Of a stretch of DNA of 64,000 bases, positions 60,976 through 64,000 are shown one piece after another (positions within the stretch are counted from its first letter, which is position 1; the number at the start of each line of letters is the position of its first letter). The position numbers were made by a program, and so were the translations under genes. A model generated the notes under the pieces. The model searched no databases, was not told the origin of the DNA, and worked only from the letters and a program-made list of their open reading frames with translations. The DNA is from Pseudoxanthomonas mexicana (GTDB taxonomy: Bacteria; Pseudomonadota; Gammaproteobacteria; Xanthomonadales; Xanthomonadaceae), in the NCBI RefSeq assembly GCF_001556105.1, contig NZ_LSIF01000095.1, positions 10,362 through 74,361 of the forward strand, given 5' to 3'.

Positions 60976-62688
60976 GTGGACGCAGCCGCGCTCGACAATC
61001 CGATTTCCGACGACGAGCGTATCGTCGCGGCGCTGCTGGCCCGCGGGCGCCTCAAGGAAGCCGACCTGGCGCGTGCGCGGCGGTTGCAGGAAGAAGCCGG
61101 TGGCGGCCTGCTGGCGCTGTTGTCGCGGCTGGGGCTGGTGTCCGAGCGCGATCACGCCGAGACCGTGGCCGACGTGCTCGGGCTGCCGCTGGTCACCGCG
61201 AAGGAGGCGCCCGACGCACCGCCGGAATCCGTAGTGCTGTCGCAGCGCTTCCTCAAGCAGTTCCATGTCTGCCCCGTGGGCGACGATGAAGCCCACATCG
61301 ATCTGCTGATGGCCGACCCGCAGGATCGCTACGCACTCGATGCGGTGCGGCTGGCCACCGGCCGCGCCATCCGGCCGCAGGTCGCGTTGCGTTCGGAGAT
61401 CAGCGACCTGATCGAGCGCTATTACGGCCAGGGCCGCAGCGCGATGGGCGCCATCGTCGAGAACGCGGATGGCGAGACCACCGCCGACCTGGACGACGTC
61501 GAACACCTGCGCGACCTCGCGTCGGAAGCGCCGGTCATCCGCCTGGTCAACCTGGTCATCCAGCGTGCGGTCGAACTGCGCGCGTCCGACATCCACATCG
61601 AGCCGTTCGAGAACCGGCTGAAGGTGCGCTACCGCATCGACGGCGTGCTGGAGGAGGGCGAAAGCCCGCCGGCCAACCTCACCGCGGCGGTGATCAGCCG
61701 CGTCAAGATCATGGCCAAGCTCAACATCGCCGAGCGCCGCCTGCCGCAGGACGGCCGCATCATGCTGCGCGTGCAGGGCAAGGAACTGGACCTGCGTGTC
61801 AGCACCGTGCCCACCGCACACGGCGAGAGCGTGGTGATGCGCCTGCTCGACCGCGAGACGGTGGTGTTCGATTTCAAGAAGCTCGGCTTCACCGATGCCT
61901 TCCTGCCGCAGTTCCAGAAAGTGCTGGAGCAGCCGCATGGCATCCTGCTGGTGACCGGGCCCACCGGTTCGGGCAAGACCACCACGCTGTACACCGCACT
62001 GAGCAAGCTCAACACGCCCGACGTCAAGATCATCACGGTCGAGGACCCGGTCGAGTACCAGATCGAAGGCATCAACCAGATCCAGGCGAAGCCGCAGATC
62101 GGACTGGACTTCGCCCACGCGCTGCGCAGCATCGTCCGCCAGGACCCGGACATCATCATGATCGGCGAAATGCGCGACCTCGAGACCGCGCGCATCGCCA
62201 TCCAGTCCGCGCTGACCGGCCACCTGGTGCTCAGCACGCTGCACACCAACAACGCGGCCGGCGGCATCACCCGCATGCTCGACATGGGGGTGGAGGACTA
62301 CCTGATGACTTCCACCATCAACGGCATCCTCGCCCAGCGCCTGGTGCGCCGGCTGGAGCCGACGCATGCGGAGAAGTACGCGGCATCGCCGGAGGAGATC
62401 GAGAAGTTCGGCCTGCGCCGCTTCCAGCCGCAGGGCGAGATCTTCCTGTACCGCCCGCGCGGGTCGGCCATCGCGCCGACCGGCTATCTCGGCCGCACCA
62501 CCATCGTCGAGTTCCTGGTGATGAACGACGGCATCCGCCGCGCGATCATGCGCCACGCCGGCATGGGCGAAATCGAACAGTTGGCGCGCGAAGGCGGCAT
62601 GCGGACCATGTACGAGGATGGGATCGTCAAGGCGATGTCCGGCGAAACCACCATCGAGGAAGTGCTGCGCGTCACCGAAGAGGGCTGA
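60976..62688 (+). CDS. gspE: Type II secretion ATPase GspE (XpsE-like)
   Basis: Hexameric ATPase of the type II secretion system. The 570-residue protein has an N-terminal domain (RIVAALLARGRLKEADLARAR; the GspL-contacting region), Walker A TGPTGSGKTTTLYTAL, Asp box TVEDPVEYQIEGINQIQ, Walker B IIMIGEMRDLETARIA and His box LSTLHTNNAAGGI. The four-Cys zinc subdomain of most GspE/PilB proteins is absent: the corresponding stretch YRPRGSAIAPTGYLGRTTI has no Cys. I recall XpsE-type proteins lacking it. The GTG start at 60976 is fixed by AAGGAGG six bases away. No gspF or other T2SS gene follows in the window. Confidence 0.9.
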   Translation: MDAAALDNPISDDERIVAALLARGRLKEADLARARRLQEEAGGGLLALLSRLGLVSERDHAETVADVLGLPLVTAKEAPDAPPESVVLSQRFLKQFHVCPVGDDEAHIDLLMADPQDRYALDAVRLATGRAIRPQVALRSEISDLIERYYGQGRSAMGAIVENADGETTADLDDVEHLRDLASEAPVIRLVNLVIQRAVELRASDIHIEPFENRLKVRYRIDGVLEEGESPPANLTAAVISRVKIMAKLNIAERRLPQDGRIMLRVQGKELDLRVSTVPTAHGESVVMRLLDRETVVFDFKKLGFTDAFLPQFQKVLEQPHGILLVTGPTGSGKTTTLYTALSKLNTPDVKIITVEDPVEYQIEGINQIQAKPQIGLDFAHALRSIVRQDPDIIMIGEMRDLETARIAIQSALTGHLVLSTLHTNNAAGGITRMLDMGVEDYLMTSTINGILAQRLVRRLEPTHAEKYAASPEEIEKFGLRRFQPQGEIFLYRPRGSAIAPTGYLGRTTIVEFLVMNDGIRRAIMRHAGMGEIEQLAREGGMRTMYEDGIVKAMSGETTIEEVLRVTEEG

Positions 62689-62692
62689 GGCG

Positions 62693-63142
62693 ATGAACAG
62701 GATGTTGGCAGGAACCCTGTTGGTGGCGATGTGCGCGATGCCGGCCATCGCGTCGGCGGCGAAGCCCGCGCCGAAGACGCTGGCGCGCGGCGAACTGCCT
62801 GCGGGATTCGCGATCGGCACGGCATCGCCGTCGCTGGCGCTGCAGGTCGAGGTCGTGGACGGCAAGGTTGCCACCTCCGCGCCGGCCGGTGATACGCCGG
62901 GCAACCTGCGCGCCGCACGCAGTGGCGACGCCACGCAGACCACGCTGATGGTCAGCAGCACGCTAGCCGAGGCGGTCAAGTTCGACCTGTACGTCTCGCT
63001 GGACGGCGAGCGATTCACCTACGCCAGCAGCTGCGGCGTCACGCCGGGCATTTCCTCGTTCGAGATGTGGGAACAGCCGGTGAAGCTGTTCGCACTCGGC
63101 AATCCGCGCGTGCTGCCGAAGGGGCGCATGGCCTGCGACTGA
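62693..63142 (+). CDS. Small secreted protein of unknown function
   Basis: A 149-residue protein with a signal peptide (MNRMLAGTLLVAMCAMPAIASA, cleavage about 22) and a predicted beta-rich domain (ALQVEVVDGKVATSAPAG, TTLMVSSTLAEAVKFDLYVSLDGERFTYASSCGVTPG) ending MACD. Two Cys could form a disulfide. It starts four bases after gspE and may be co-transcribed; whether it is a substrate or part of the secretion system is unknown. I do not recognise a family. Confidence 0.7.
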   Translation: MNRMLAGTLLVAMCAMPAIASAAKPAPKTLARGELPAGFAIGTASPSLALQVEVVDGKVATSAPAGDTPGNLRAARSGDATQTTLMVSSTLAEAVKFDLYVSLDGERFTYASSCGVTPGISSFEMWEQPVKLFALGNPRVLPKGRMACD

Positions 63143-63163
63143 CGCCGGGCATCCGGAAAAAGA

Positions 63164-63188
63164 AAGGGCCCGGCAATGCCGGGCCCTT
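63164..63188. terminator. Bidirectional terminator between secreted protein and adhesin
   Basis: Eleven-base-pair perfect stem AAGGGCCCGGC (63164-63174) / GCCGGGCCCTT (63178-63188), loop AAT, with A-rich DNA on the left and CTTCTT on the right, in the 65-base gap between convergent genes. It suits both directions. Confidence 0.85.
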
Positions 63189-63207
63189 CTTCATTGCCGC
63201 AGAGAAC

Positions 63208-64000
63208 TTACAGGTCGATACCGAAGCCGACGCCGGCCGACTTCTCGTCGCCGCTGAACGCACCGCCGATGCTGAATGACGCGCGTTCGCCGATCGGCTT
63301 GGAGTAGCCCACCGACAACGCATTCTGGCCGTTCTGCCAGCCCGCGCCCACGGCGACCCGTCCACGCGGGCTGCGGCTGCCGGCCGCGTTGATCGCCATG
63401 TTCAACATCGCAGAACTCATCGCGCCCATCCGGTTGAGGCGGCGGTCCTGGTCGGAGAAGCGACGGTCCACGTCACCGCGGAAGGCGTTGAAGTCATCCT
63501 CCAGCGCCTTGACCTGGAAATCCGCGTACGCCTTCGCGCTGCTCAACGTGCTGGCCGAGGACTGGTCGGTATAGGACTGTGCGCTGCTCAGCGTGTTGGC
63601 ATCGCCCGCATCGGCGTAGGATGCGGCCGCAGCGGGGACGTCGGCTGCCGCGGTGGCGTCGGTCGGTGCCGCGGCCGCCGGCTGGCCACTGACCACCGCG
63701 CCGCTGCCGGCGGTGGGCGGCGGTGCACTGGCGGATGCCGTGGTCGTCGTGTTGCCGCTGCTCAATCCGGTGTACATGCCATACAACTCGTTGAGCTTGG
63801 CGTCGACGGCGGTGAATGCCGCGCCCACATTGTTGTACGACGTGCCCTGGATCGTGTAGCTCGGCGCGATGAAGACGCCGCCCGAAAAGCCGGCGCCGCC
63901 GCCCAATGCACTGGCCACGAAACTCAGCTGCGACATGTTCACTGCGTCGGTGGCCCGGGTACCGGCGGCGACATTGGTGATCTGCCGTTCGCTGCCGGCG
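63208..64000 (-). CDS. Trimeric autotransporter adhesin (YadA-like), C-terminal part, cut by window edge
   Basis: The visible 264 codons are the C-terminal end of a type V secreted adhesin. Reading from the window edge there is a neck-type motif RQITNVAAGTRATDAVNMSQ, a Ser/Ala/Thr-rich stalk portion (SSGNTTTTASASAPPPTAGSG, unusually Pro/Ala-rich), a coiled coil (YADFQVKALEDDFNAFRGDVDRRFSDQDRRLNRM) and the YadA anchor (about 65 residues: SRSPRGRVAVGAGWQNGQNALSVGYSKPI ... SGDEKSAGVGFGIDL) that forms the trimeric beta barrel. The first ATG inside the window (63942) is internal; the gene continues beyond 64000. Confidence 0.9.
   Translation of the reverse strand, partial: AGSERQITNVAAGTRATDAVNMSQLSFVASALGGGAGFSGGVFIAPSYTIQGTSYNNVGAAFTAVDAKLNELYGMYTGLSSGNTTTTASASAPPPTAGSGAVVSGQPAAAAPTDATAAADVPAAAASYADAGDANTLSSAQSYTDQSSASTLSSAKAYADFQVKALEDDFNAFRGDVDRRFSDQDRRLNRMGAMSSAMLNMAINAAGSRSPRGRVAVGAGWQNGQNALSVGYSKPIGERASFSIGGAFSGDEKSAGVGFGIDL

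Overview
The window is GC-rich, densely coded chromosomal DNA from a gammaproteobacterium, most likely of the Xanthomonadaceae/Lysobacteraceae (Xanthomonas, Stenotrophomonas, Pseudoxanthomonas or a relative). This rests on gene content and neighbourhood: a polysaccharide locus lodged between a metB-type gene and etfBA (the site of the variable lps locus in Xanthomonas), an XpsE-like GspE without zinc cysteines, an H-NS-like KYRNP protein, linked holD/rimI and holC/pepA, and coq7 beside rplM-rpsI. No similarity search was run, so family names come from motifs and context.

Layout. 1-4.1 kb: start of coq7 (cut by the window edge), rplM-rpsI, tRNA-Gln(CTG), a 2OG-Fe dioxygenase, and fumarylacetoacetase plus maleylacetoacetate isomerase (tyrosine breakdown). 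4.1-7.3 kb: a PilU-like ATPase, a DUF4398/OmpA-like envelope pair, a structured intergenic stretch and a YdcH-like gene. 7.3-10 kb: reverse transsulfuration pair (cystathionine beta-synthase, MetB/gamma-lyase family).

10-26 kb: O-antigen-type locus. It has a Wzm/Wzt exporter whose Wzt carries a C-terminal cargo-binding domain, four methyltransferases (one fused to a long coiled coil), a 1117-residue three-module glycosyltransferase, a decayed nucleotide-sugar reductase (fcl-like) remnant, an acyltransferase, two unknown lipoproteins, and a GtrA/GtrB-like set ending in a large membrane protein. The combination suggests an ABC-exported O antigen whose end is capped by methylation and whose length is set by a coiled-coil ruler. 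A secreted metallopeptidase with three exact 99-residue FG-GAP repeats (26.3-28.7 kb) lies between this locus and etfBA.

28.9-41 kb: etfBA, an ATP-grasp enzyme, a 3-oxoacid CoA-transferase (scoAB) and ETF-ubiquinone oxidoreductase form an acyl/ketone-body oxidation neighbourhood; then alkB, an Mla-type lipid transport operon (STAS-MlaE, MlaF, MlaD, lipoprotein), an EamA transporter and a ThrE-like exporter. 41-51 kb: H-NS-like protein, proS, two DUF4124 proteins, pssA-holD-rimI, and valS-holC-pepA; about 1 kb inside valS has clearly lower GC and looks imported by recombination. 51-60 kb: lptFG, an RDD protein, xerD, a lipoprotein DsbC and purL. 60-64 kb: a DUF6891-like protein, a stand-alone GspE, a small secreted protein and the C-terminal end of a trimeric autotransporter.

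No CRISPR array, insertion sequence, prophage or rRNA was seen.
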